From a virus: DNA of 28,465 nucleotides. The stretch spans positions 1 to 28,465 of IMG/VR virus record IMGVR_UViG_3300030380_002933. One strand, 5' to 3'. A program made the position numbers and the translations under genes. Below, piece after piece: positions 6,363 through 13,402 of the stretch; the stretch's first letter is position 1; each line of letters opens with the position of its first letter. Under the pieces are notes generated by a model, which was not told the origin of the DNA, made no database searches, and saw nothing but the letters and a program-made list of their open reading frames with translations.

Positions 6363-8576
6363 ATGGCTTACGGGGTTAAATATAGACTTGAATTTTCTGA
6401 CGTTTTAGAAAACGGCAAAAAAATAGAAATTTTAAAAGACAATTATTCGGGCGCGGTGTTGCCGCTAATTGGAACGGCTGACCCGGTTTCAATTAAGTGG
6501 GAAGGCGATGACGACTTTTATTCGCCAATAATTGGTTCGACTTGTACGTTGAATTTATTTGTCACCAACGATGTTCAATACGATAATTTTTACGCATTTG
6601 ATGAAGAAGAATTTAAGGTCAAAATTTACTACAAAGACGCGTCAAACAATTATCAACTTTATTGGACGGGATTCATTGTGACGGATTCTTACAAACAAGC
6701 ATTGGCGTCAACACCTTATCAAATAAGTTTGCAAGCGCATGACGGTTTGGGACTTTTATCAACCAAGTTCATGGAAATTTTGGACACCGACGATTTTTTG
6801 AAATATGTAACAATTCAAACAAGACATTTAATTTTAAATTTAGTCAATGAAGCCATTTCAAAAACTAATTTAGATTTGAACGTTTGTTTTTCAACAAACA
6901 TAACTTTGTCAAACACTACAACACAACCCCAAGATTTTGCGGGCGGAAATAGGGGTGCAAAATATGATGGTGACTTGCAAATAATTGATTGTAAAACGTT
7001 TATTGAAAACACTTTGAAAACATTAAATTGTAGAATTTTTCAATCATTTGGAAAATTGTTTATCGTTTCAAATTCGGAATATATTGACAACAATTTTTTT
7101 GATGACCAAGCTGACGGGACAATTTCGTCAAACATTAGAAATGCGGAAACAAAAAAGTTGCAACAAGACAAATCGGAATCACCTGAATTCAAAGAATATG
7201 ATTCAACCGGAATTTTTGTTCAAACTTTTACCGAAAATATTTTAATTGAAACAAAAACAGATTTAACACCATTAAACAATGACCTTGTTGTTGAATATAT
7301 TCCGCCAGCTATAATTGTTGAAGATAAGATTGATTTGTCAGCTGACAATTTATTTGAAAACAATTTGAACGCAGACCCGACTTTTGAACTTCCAACAAAC
7401 AAATGGACAATTTTTTCAAGTCGCGCAACAATTGGAAATCATTCGATTTTATTGAGTGGTAAAAAATCAATTCGCACAAATCAATCAACGACAAGTCAAT
7501 CAACATACACACAAATGTTTGAAGGTTATTCAAATGTCACAACACTTACAATTCCCGGCGGGGGTTCAATTTTGGAAGGAATTGATTTTTCAGCAAATGA
7601 AGAAGTTGAATATAAAACAAACTATTTTCTTGACGGTTCATTGTCTTCAAATGACCCCCCGTTTTCAATTAATTACACAATACAAAGAACATATAATTTA
7701 AATTCACCAACTATTGAGTTTTGGAATGCAAATTCAAATTCATGGTCGGGAATTTCACAAAAAAATAAAAAAACAATAAAAAGCGCAAATGAATGGGAAT
7801 CTTTTAAAATCACAACAAAAGAATCAACAACCGCCCGAACGAATTGTGAAGTAAAATTGATTTTTTATTTACCGTATAGACACCCCGGTTCAACTTTGAA
7901 TTATTTGTATTTTGATGATATTACAATTTCAAGAAAAATTAATCGTCTAGACAAAAAAATTGCAATTCAAAATTTAAGTCAAAATTCAAATAAAATAGAA
8001 TCAGAATACAAGCCGTTTAGAAGGTTTATTAACGCTTTTAGGGCGCGGGACATTAATTCCTCAACAACCCAAAGAATTGAACAATTAGTCACACAACAAA
8101 AAATCAATGATTTTCGTTCACACGTTTCAAGATACGAGGGTACGTTTTACAATAATAACAAAACGCCCGTATCACCAAAAAACAAAATTTGGGTGAACTT
8201 TAGCGAAAAATTTGTGACAACAAGTTCTTCGGGTTCTTCAACAACTACATTAAACACAAATGACGTCAACATCTCAACTGACCAAATTGGTTGGTATATA
8301 ACCGGCGGAAATATCACGACGCCCGTTAAAATTACTCTAGTCAATTCAAATTCATATACACTTGACACCGCAATTTCATATTCAAGTGGCGACGAATTTG
8401 CTTTGTCTTCTTTTAACGCAATCAAACTTCCGGTGTCAAACCAATATCCAACGCATGAACCCGTTTCATGTATGATTGATTCAATGGAATACAACGTCAA
8501 AGCAAACACCGTTTCAGTAATTATGCACGTTCCAAATCAAGATGACGACGTTTCTTCAACGTATATTCAAAAATAA
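6363..8576 (+). CDS. Large tail-tip (distal tail/hub) protein with an inserted carbohydrate-binding-like domain
   Basis: 737 residues directly after the tape measure gene, the usual place for distal tail and hub proteins. The N-terminal ~310 residues are beta-rich (KWEGDDDFYSPIIGSTCTLN, YWTGFIV) and contain ISLQAHDGLGLL, as seen in Bacteroidetes phage tail-tip proteins. Residues ~333-525 look like a CBM4/9-type jelly roll: it opens NADPTFELPTNKW, has HSILLSGKKSI in the middle and ends YLYFDDITISRKI. Residues ~530 to the end resume a conserved tail-like part. The insert could bind host surface glycan. No enzyme motif is visible. The structural role is inferred mainly from position. Confidence 0.7.
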   Translation: MAYGVKYRLEFSDVLENGKKIEILKDNYSGAVLPLIGTADPVSIKWEGDDDFYSPIIGSTCTLNLFVTNDVQYDNFYAFDEEEFKVKIYYKDASNNYQLYWTGFIVTDSYKQALASTPYQISLQAHDGLGLLSTKFMEILDTDDFLKYVTIQTRHLILNLVNEAISKTNLDLNVCFSTNITLSNTTTQPQDFAGGNRGAKYDGDLQIIDCKTFIENTLKTLNCRIFQSFGKLFIVSNSEYIDNNFFDDQADGTISSNIRNAETKKLQQDKSESPEFKEYDSTGIFVQTFTENILIETKTDLTPLNNDLVVEYIPPAIIVEDKIDLSADNLFENNLNADPTFELPTNKWTIFSSRATIGNHSILLSGKKSIRTNQSTTSQSTYTQMFEGYSNVTTLTIPGGGSILEGIDFSANEEVEYKTNYFLDGSLSSNDPPFSINYTIQRTYNLNSPTIEFWNANSNSWSGISQKNKKTIKSANEWESFKITTKESTTARTNCEVKLIFYLPYRHPGSTLNYLYFDDITISRKINRLDKKIAIQNLSQNSNKIESEYKPFRRFINAFRARDINSSTTQRIEQLVTQQKINDFRSHVSRYEGTFYNNNKTPVSPKNKIWVNFSEKFVTTSSSGSSTTTLNTNDVNISTDQIGWYITGGNITTPVKITLVNSNSYTLDTAISYSSGDEFALSSFNAIKLPVSNQYPTHEPVSCMIDSMEYNVKANTVSVIMHVPNQDDDVSSTYIQK

Positions 8577-8600
8577 TAACGTCCCTTCCCTTGTTTGCTG

Positions 8601-8635
8601 ACCCCCAATTTCATTTTGAATGCGGGGGTTTTTTT
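8601..8635 (+). terminator. Rho-independent terminator at the end of the tail block
   Basis: ACCCCC (8601-8606) pairs with GGGGGT (8624-8629), followed by a run of seven T. It separates late tail genes from the replication block. Confidence 0.8.
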
Positions 8636-8659
8636 AAAATATATTTTTTTATTTAAAAT

Positions 8660-8667
8660 TATTTTTG
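8660..8667 (+). promoter_or_regulatory. TAnnTTTG promoter box, start of the replication block
   Basis: TATTTTTG ends 10 bases before the ATG at 8678, so the leader must be very short. It comes right after the terminator at 8601. No clear TTTG upstream box is seen. Confidence 0.55.
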
Positions 8668-8677
8668 TAAATTCGCA

Positions 8678-9079
8678 ATGATTATGAACAAAAAAGAAAT
8701 CACAATCACACTTTCGCGAAACGAAATTGCCGAAGTGTTGTCAACAATTAGGAACGCAAAAACGCAATCCGAAAATTGGCATGAAAGCCAAGAATTGGTT
8801 TTTCAAAAATTAAACACTATCATTCAAAATTTTGAAAGTATGAATGGAATATTTGAATGGCATTTCAAACAAGAATTGCAACGCTTAAAAATGAAACGTT
8901 TTGACGTGTGCAAAATCCTTGATTGTACAATGCCAACGCTTAAAAGTCGTGTCGAAAATCCCGGTTCGATTACGATTAATGAAATGAACAAATTGGTCAA
9001 TGCGGGATTTGACCGTCTAATTTTTTTAAACAATGAAGAAAATCAACATCAAGGGGAAAGAATATATTCCAGTCAATGA
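8678..9079 (+). CDS. Helix-turn-helix DNA-binding protein
   Basis: 133 residues. The N-terminal half is helical and charged (residues 1-60, EITITLSRNEIAEVL). Residues ~72-118 resemble a Cro/C1-type helix-turn-helix: MKRFDVCKILDCTMPTLKSR, then SITINEMNKLVNAGF. It is the first gene of the replication block, directly after a terminator and promoter, so an early regulator is plausible. It overlaps the next gene by 47 bases in another frame. The start could be ATG 8678 or ATG 8684. HTH call moderate; target unknown. Confidence 0.65.
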   Translation: MIMNKKEITITLSRNEIAEVLSTIRNAKTQSENWHESQELVFQKLNTIIQNFESMNGIFEWHFKQELQRLKMKRFDVCKILDCTMPTLKSRVENPGSITINEMNKLVNAGFDRLIFLNNEENQHQGERIYSSQ

Positions 9080-9530
9080 ACGATTGATTCACTTTAGCAA
9101 TCAACCACAATTCAAAGGTTGGTCAATTGTTGAATCAGTCGTTTCAATAGACGACAAGGAAGGAATTTTCAAAGTCACAATTGTTGATGACAACGGCGCT
9201 GAAAAAGCGTCCGCCCATTCGCAAGAATATCGCGACAGTTCTTACATAAATAAAACGTCATTTGTCGAAAACGGTTTTACGTCCGCACTTGGACGCGCGC
9301 TTGGTTATTTAGGAATCGGAATTGACACGTCAATTGCGTCGGCTGAAGAAGTTGCAAACGCGGTCAACAATCAATCCAAACAAACCAAACCGCAAGCGAA
9401 ACCAAAACTTACAAATGTACAATTGGAAAAAACTTTGAATGGAACACCGCATCAAGCGAAAAAGGTGTTTGAAAAATTTGAGGTCAACTCGCAACAACGC
9501 GAAAAAATCGTGCAAAAATTTAGCGCGTAA
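9033..9530 (+). CDS. Putative single-strand annealing protein (Rad52/ERF-like group)
   Basis: 165 residues. The core has KGKEYIPVNERLIHF at the N-terminus, SSYINKTSFVENG (69-81), then SALGRALGYLGIGID (84-98), and ends with a Lys/Gln-rich linker and a small helical C-terminus. The central A-x-GRALGxLGIG block is typical of phage proteins that pair single strands and sit beside a RecE-like nuclease, which is the case here (9905). The start is kept at 9033 despite the 47-base overlap because KKINIKGKEY belongs with the conserved start. The function is inferred from motif and context; a non-enzymatic recombination accessory role is the main alternative. Confidence 0.55.
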   Translation: MKKINIKGKEYIPVNERLIHFSNQPQFKGWSIVESVVSIDDKEGIFKVTIVDDNGAEKASAHSQEYRDSSYINKTSFVENGFTSALGRALGYLGIGIDTSIASAEEVANAVNNQSKQTKPQAKPKLTNVQLEKTLNGTPHQAKKVFEKFEVNSQQREKIVQKFSA

Positions 9531-9566
9531 ATATTTATTTTTAACATTAATTTTTAATTTTTTAAC

Positions 9567-9848
9567 ATGGAAAACACAAAAACGCTTGTTAACGGTTTAA
9601 TCGTCAAGCAAAACCCAAGCCGACCGGACTTTGTCATTGGTTCGCTTTCATTTAAGATTGAAGAATTCGCAAAGTTTGTGAAGGAACATAACAAAAACGG
9701 TTGGTTGAACGTTGACCTTTTGATGTCAAAAGCTGGCAAACCTTACGCCGCTTTGAACACTTGGGAACCGGATTCAAAAGCAAACAATTTTGAAACGATT
9801 CCAAGTGACCAAGTCACAAAAGGAAACAACGACGATTTGCCGTTTTAA
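9567..9848 (+). CDS. Small SSB-like protein with acidic C-terminal tip (DDLPF)
   Basis: 93 residues. The first ~70 form a compact beta-rich domain (FVIGSLSFKIEEFAKFV, then GWLNVDLLMSKAGKPYAALN). The end is a flexible, polar linker closing in NNDDLPF. Bacterial single-strand DNA-binding proteins end in a nearly identical acidic tip (DDDIPF in E. coli) that recruits repair and replication partners. Position between a putative annealing protein and a RecE-like nuclease fits a single-strand DNA role. I do not see a clear canonical SSB OB-fold signature, so this may be an unrelated or diverged domain with a convergent tip. Confidence 0.6.
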   Translation: MENTKTLVNGLIVKQNPSRPDFVIGSLSFKIEEFAKFVKEHNKNGWLNVDLLMSKAGKPYAALNTWEPDSKANNFETIPSDQVTKGNNDDLPF

Positions 9849-9868
9849 TTTAGCAATCAAAGGGAACG

Positions 9869-9892
9869 CCCCCCGGTCATTCGGGGGGTTTT
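9869..9892 (+). terminator. Rho-independent terminator
   Basis: CCCCCCG (9869-9875) pairs with CGGGGGG (9882-9888) around a six-base loop, followed by TTTT. It may trim or attenuate transcripts after the SSB-like gene; no good TAnnTTTG box follows before 9905. Confidence 0.75.
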
Positions 9893-9904
9893 AAATTTAT
9901 AACA

Positions 9905-10666
9905 ATGAAGAAAATAAAAGATACAAACGAACAATATCATTCAAGCGACGCAATCAGCGCGTCGGGACTGAAATACATATATCAAAATTCGGTTCAAAAA
10001 TTCTTACAACGACAAGCATTTTCGTCAAAGGCAATGAACCTTGGTTCGGCGGTACATGCGGCAATGTTAGAACCGGCGGAATACATCAACGATTTTCATG
10101 TCATGCCAAAGATTGACGGGCGTACAAAAGCCGGCAAAGAAGAAAAGGCAAAACATGAAGAAATGTCAAAGGGAAAAATACTTTTGACCGCCGACGAAAA
10201 CGAAATTGTTTCAAGCATTTCAAGCAACTACAATCAACACGAATTGGCGCGAAAGTATTGCACCGGCGAAATTGAATTGTCGCATTACAAGCAACATGAA
10301 GGCGTTGACGTTCGTATTCGTCCGGACGTTGTCAACTACAAAGAACGGTTCATTTCAGACGTTAAAACGTGTCAAGACAATTCGCCAAAGGCGTTTCGTC
10401 GTGACGTTTACAAATACGGCTATCCAATCCAGGCGGTGTTTTATTCAGAAATGTTGGGGATTGACCCGTCAGAATTCCGATTCATTGCCGTACAAACCAA
10501 GCACCCGTTTTCGGTTGAAGTTTACGCAATGAGTGACCAAATGATTGAATACGGTCGTGAAGGTTGGAAACAAGCATTTCACGATTGGAAGTTTTTCATT
10601 GAAACGAAAATAGCACTTGGACATCAAACGCCCGAAGCTAAAGAAGACGGAACTTTAATAATTTAA
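9905..10666 (+). CDS. RecE-like PD-(D/E)XK exonuclease (exodeoxyribonuclease VIII-like)
   Basis: 253 residues. Motifs in order: SASGLKYI (18-25), AMNLGSAVH (43-51), DGRTKAGKE (71-79), RIRPDVV (137-143), ISDVKT (150-155), YGYPIQAVFY (171-180). The His of LGSAVH, Asp of RPD, Asp and Lys of DVK and Gln of YPIQA fit the active site of RecB/RecE-type nucleases and the phage family that includes DUF3799. It probably chews one strand of a duplex to leave 3' tails for the annealing protein at 9033. The start ATG 9905 lies just after a terminator and is followed within 2 bases of its stop by the next gene. Confidence 0.85.
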   Translation: MKKIKDTNEQYHSSDAISASGLKYIYQNSVQKFLQRQAFSSKAMNLGSAVHAAMLEPAEYINDFHVMPKIDGRTKAGKEEKAKHEEMSKGKILLTADENEIVSSISSNYNQHELARKYCTGEIELSHYKQHEGVDVRIRPDVVNYKERFISDVKTCQDNSPKAFRRDVYKYGYPIQAVFYSEMLGIDPSEFRFIAVQTKHPFSVEVYAMSDQMIEYGREGWKQAFHDWKFFIETKIALGHQTPEAKEDGTLII

Positions 10667-10668
10667 AA

Positions 10669-11055
10669 ATGCAAACACATAAAAAAATTAAAAAGACAAT
10701 AAATAAATACTTTGGAATTGACATCAACAAACCAACTAGGGTTGAAAAATATGTTGAAGCTAGAATGATTTATTATTGGCTTTGCTATTATTTTACAAGC
10801 ATGAATTTGTCAAAGATTGCTAGAACAGTCAACAAAAATCATGCGACCGTTTTGCATGGTATTCGAAACTTTCCCGTATTCATGGAAACTGATAATGAAT
10901 TCAAAGAAAAATTCCTTGGGGTTTATTCGATTATAAAAGACAAAATTAATAGAAAATCAGAAAAAATGACCCTTCAGGAATTGACGTTTAGATACAATCA
11001 ACTTTTGATTGAGAACGACAAATTAAAAGAAACAATAAAAAATTTGCAAAATTAA
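10669..11055 (+). CDS. DnaA domain IV-like origin-binding protein
   Basis: 128 residues, with no ATPase domain. Residues ~28-67 (ARMIYYWLCYYFTSMNLSKI followed by ARTVNKNHATVLHGIRNF) closely follow the C-terminal DNA-binding helix-turn-helix of DnaA, whose signature is a NHATVLH-like stretch. The N-terminal ~25 residues and a helical C-terminus (95-127, coiled-coil-like) are not DnaA. It could mark the phage origin or compete with host DnaA. It stands between the exonuclease and the VRR-NUC nuclease with spacings of only 1-2 bases, so it is part of one operon. No ATP-binding motif is present. Confidence 0.75.
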   Translation: MQTHKKIKKTINKYFGIDINKPTRVEKYVEARMIYYWLCYYFTSMNLSKIARTVNKNHATVLHGIRNFPVFMETDNEFKEKFLGVYSIIKDKINRKSEKMTLQELTFRYNQLLIENDKLKETIKNLQN

Positions 11056-11056
11056 A

Positions 11057-11464
11057 ATGTTTTTGTTTAATTTTGGTAAAACAAACAACTTGAAAGGTTT
11101 CAAAAAATATCTTGGTGAAGAAGACAAACTTCAAAGAAGTGTTGTCGAATATCTAAAATGGGAATATCCTGAATCAATCTTTACTCATGTACCAAATGAG
11201 GGGCGCCGAACACCGTTTGAAAGATTTAAATTCAAACACCTTGGTTCAAAAGCCGGCGTCCCTGACTTGATGATATTCAACACAAATTGCGATTTCAACG
11301 GACTTGCTATTGAATTAAAGGTTGGAAAAAACAAGCCGACCGAATTTCAGATTCAATGGTTGGAATGGCTTAATGAATGCGGCTGGGAAACACATGTCTT
11401 GTATAATTTTGACGACGTAAAAAGTGTTTTGGATTTGTATTTTTTCAAGGTTAAAAACATTTAA
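11057..11464 (+). CDS. VRR-NUC domain nuclease
   Basis: 135 residues. Motifs: EDKLQRSVVEYL (22-33), HVPNEGRR (44-51), GSKAGVPDLMI (63-73), LAIELKVG (83-90), then QIQWLEWLNECGW (98-110). These match the VRR-NUC fold, a PD-(D/E)XK family with the catalytic Asp in GVPD and the Glu-x-Lys in IELK. Stand-alone phage members act on branched DNA such as Holliday junctions or flaps. A resolving role before packaging or in recombination is likely. The next gene begins right after its stop. Confidence 0.85.
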   Translation: MFLFNFGKTNNLKGFKKYLGEEDKLQRSVVEYLKWEYPESIFTHVPNEGRRTPFERFKFKHLGSKAGVPDLMIFNTNCDFNGLAIELKVGKNKPTEFQIQWLEWLNECGWETHVLYNFDDVKSVLDLYFFKVKNI

Positions 11465-11465
11465 C

Positions 11466-11723
11466 ATGAAATATCGAAACGTTTACTTTGACGAATCAAA
11501 TCAAAAAATACGTTGGACAACTAGCGCGCCCGAAGGTTTTGTGTTTAGTTATGAATATGTCGGTAAAATGACCCGGGTTGAATTTGACTTGTTGATTGAA
11601 ATACTTTGGGATTTATACGAAAATGACATCATTCCTTTTGAAATGATATTATTGAAATTTAATGAAATTAGAACGTTTTGCGACAAGTTGAAGGAAATTA
11701 TTGACGACCTTCAGGAAGAATAA
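11466..11723 (+). CDS. Hypothetical protein
   Basis: 85 residues from ATG 11466 (MKYRNVYFDESNQKIRW); a longer frame starts with ATG 11424 but overlaps the nuclease and adds residues that are a shadow of it. It has a short beta-rich N-terminus (residues 1-30), then two acidic helices (residues 35-85, VEFDLLIEILWDLYEND, then CDKLKEIIDDLQEE). No motif is recognised. It lies in the replication operon between a nuclease and a winged-helix protein and is presumably expressed with them. Confidence 0.7.
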   Translation: MKYRNVYFDESNQKIRWTTSAPEGFVFSYEYVGKMTRVEFDLLIEILWDLYENDIIPFEMILLKFNEIRTFCDKLKEIIDDLQEE

Positions 11724-11739
11724 AAGAAACAAAGAAACA

Positions 11740-12639
11740 ATGAAATGCAATTTGATATTCAAGCCGAAACGGTTTGAAATATATACACCCGTCCCGACTT
11801 CAATTTTTAGAATCAAAGGAATATCTCTTGGCGCGGTTGGTTTGTATTGTTATTTGCTTTCACATGAAGAAAACATGACAATCACAATCACATTTTGCGC
11901 AAACCATTTTAAAAACGGCAAAGACGCGATTCGCGCCCGTTTGAAGGAACTGGAAACATTTGGTTTGGTTCGCCTTGAAACAGTAAAAAATCAAGGTGTT
12001 TTCCGCGGGTACAATTATCACTTGATTGACCCGACCGTGTCGGAAAATCCGACGGGGGGTGTTGGATTTACCGCAACGGGAAATCCGATACAAAGTAATA
12101 TCTATAATGATAATAATGACATTATAGATAATAACATAAATAAAATAAAGAAACCACGAAGTCCAAAAACAAAGGAATTTCCGCCCCATATTGAAAAAGC
12201 ATTTCCGCACTTTGTTGACCTTTTTCCAAAACGAAATCAACCCAAGACCGAACCACAAAGATTCAATTGGATTGATTGCATTGATAAAATCGAACGAATT
12301 GACAAATACAACCTTCGTGAAGTTTATGAAGTTTGTCAGCGTTTACGTATTGACGATTTTTGGAAACATAACTTTTTGACTATTTTAAAGCTGCGTAACG
12401 TGGACAAAAACGGCGTGAAGTACATTGACCGGTTCATGGCGCAAACGTCGCTTAAAACGCGCCCAAATGCGTTTCAGAGGGTTTCCGGTCTTATTAACTT
12501 TGTAACGTATGAAGACAAAGGAAAAAAAATAGGTGCGAAAACAAACAACGGGAACTTGTATGACTATAACTTGAAACAACTACTTTCCGAAACTGAATAC
12601 AATGAAATATTTAAATACATGTACAATGAAAACAAATGA
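11740..12639 (+). CDS. Winged-helix replication protein (replisome organizer-like)
   Basis: 299 residues from ATG 11740; a TTG start at 11701 is possible but overlaps the previous gene and adds unconserved residues. Residues ~28-95 look like a winged helix-turn-helix (ISLGAVGLYCYLLSHEENMT, NHFKNGKDAIRARLKELETF, GLVRLE), as in phage replication initiators related to DnaD and in replisome organisers. A low-complexity Asn-rich linker (112-133) follows, then a helical C-terminal part (~140-280) that could bind the helicase. It lies upstream of the primase-helicase, which fits a loader or origin-binding role. No AAA ATPase motif is seen. Confidence 0.65.
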   Translation: MKCNLIFKPKRFEIYTPVPTSIFRIKGISLGAVGLYCYLLSHEENMTITITFCANHFKNGKDAIRARLKELETFGLVRLETVKNQGVFRGYNYHLIDPTVSENPTGGVGFTATGNPIQSNIYNDNNDIIDNNINKIKKPRSPKTKEFPPHIEKAFPHFVDLFPKRNQPKTEPQRFNWIDCIDKIERIDKYNLREVYEVCQRLRIDDFWKHNFLTILKLRNVDKNGVKYIDRFMAQTSLKTRPNAFQRVSGLINFVTYEDKGKKIGAKTNNGNLYDYNLKQLLSETEYNEIFKYMYNENK

Positions 12640-13009
12640 CAATTTTGAGTTTGATTTGCAAGTGGGTCAACACGGCGAAAATATATTTGCAGACTTATTG
12701 ACTGGAAAAAAAATCGAAGTCAAAACCGACTTCATTGCATCACGAACGGGGAACTTGTATGTTGAATTTGAATGTTGGGGAAAACGAACCGGACTTGCAA
12801 CAACCAAAGCGGATTTTTGGGTTTTCCTGATTATGAAACAAGGAACAAAAAAAAACGAATTTGGACTTGATGAAATAGAAATTATTAAGTTTGTATCGAC
12901 AAAGCGACTAAAAACCATTTGTCGAGAATGGTTGAAACACAATGAAAAAGTCAAAGGCGGTCGCAAATCAAATGCCTTTGGTTGTCTAATTAAAATCAAT
13001 GATATATGA
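12626..13009 (+). CDS. Putative PD-(D/E)XK nuclease
   Basis: 127 residues from ATG 12626; an in-frame ATG at 12602 is possible, but the later start leaves less overlap with the previous gene. Motifs: VGQHGENIFADLLTG, then KIEVKTDF, with TGNLYVEFECWGK and a TTKADFW stretch after it. The Glu of HGE, Asp of ADL and Glu-x-Lys of EVK fit a small PD-(D/E)XK nuclease core. The C-terminal part is basic (KGGRKSN). It ends in an ATGA overlap with the next microprotein. This would be a further nuclease fold in the window; its substrate cannot be told. Confidence 0.6.
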   Translation: MKTNDNFEFDLQVGQHGENIFADLLTGKKIEVKTDFIASRTGNLYVEFECWGKRTGLATTKADFWVFLIMKQGTKKNEFGLDEIEIIKFVSTKRLKTICREWLKHNEKVKGGRKSNAFGCLIKINDI

Positions 13010-13134
13010 ACATTTTTAAAAATGAAATTTTGCAATTCGGATTCTTTGTTCTGTTTTGCGTTTTTACCTGGTTGATGTTTTTTGCTAACCTTGCAACGGC
13101 GTTTCATGATTGCAGTAAATTTTGCACACCATGA
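13006..13134 (+). CDS. Microprotein, single membrane segment
   Basis: 42 residues (MNIFKNEILQFGFFVLFCVF then TWLMFFANLA). One hydrophobic segment spans residues ~10-31; a short C-terminus has two Cys. Its ATG overlaps the stop of the nuclease gene (ATGA at 13006-13009) and its own stop overlaps the next ATG (13131-13134), which implies coupled translation. It is too short to recognise; a small membrane effector or a holin-like helper is possible but unproven. Confidence 0.55.
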   Translation: MNIFKNEILQFGFFVLFCVFTWLMFFANLATAFHDCSKFCTP

Positions 13135-13211
13135 AAACGAAATATGATTTTGCCGCAATTGGATTTTTTGGAATTTTAGTTTGTTTAATTTTAATATTTT
13201 TTGCACAATGA
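13131..13211 (+). CDS. Microprotein, single membrane segment
   Basis: 26 residues, nearly all hydrophobic after a basic start (MKTKYDFAAIGFFGILVCLI). It is linked to both neighbours by ATGA overlaps. Codon use and coupling support a real gene, but its length makes chance possible. No function assigned. Confidence 0.45.
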   Translation: MKTKYDFAAIGFFGILVCLILIFFAQ

Positions 13212-13342
13212 AAAAATGGGATTTTATTCAGGCGTTTAAATACTTTAAAACTTTGAACGCTTACGAATTTCGTGAAATACTATTAAATAAAGAACACCCG
13301 TTGAATTATTATGCGCGTGACTATTTTTATTCAATGGACTAA
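13208..13342 (+). CDS. Small soluble protein, unknown
   Basis: 44 residues (MKKWDFIQAFKYFKTLNAYE then FREILLNKEH). Rich in aromatic and basic residues, predicted helical, no membrane segment. It starts in an ATGA overlap with the previous microgene and ends 56 bases before the primase-helicase start. It could act on the replication complex, but only the position suggests this. Confidence 0.5.
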   Translation: MKKWDFIQAFKYFKTLNAYEFREILLNKEHPLNYYARDYFYSMD

Positions 13343-13368
13343 AAAAAAACAAAACAATTATTTATTTA

Positions 13369-13402
13369 AATAAACAATGAAAAAAAATTTAATAAACAAT
13401 GA
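13369..13402 (+). repeat. 12-nt direct repeat AATAAACAATGA at the primase-helicase start
   Basis: Copies at 13369-13380 and 13391-13402, 22 bases apart, in a very AT-rich stretch (13343-13398). Each copy supplies an ATG. The second begins the primase-helicase; the first opens a 9-codon frame (13377-13406) that ends just inside it. It may be a translation signal or a local duplication. Confidence 0.6.

Noticed and set aside
11424-11465. Longer start for the 85-residue hypothetical protein
   Set aside because: It overlaps the VRR-NUC gene end; ATG 11466 lies right after that stop.
12667-13206. 179-codon open frame on the - strand
   Set aside because: It lies opposite a nuclease-like gene and the coupled microgenes on the + strand; its translation is low-complexity and basic, and every recognisable gene is on the + strand.
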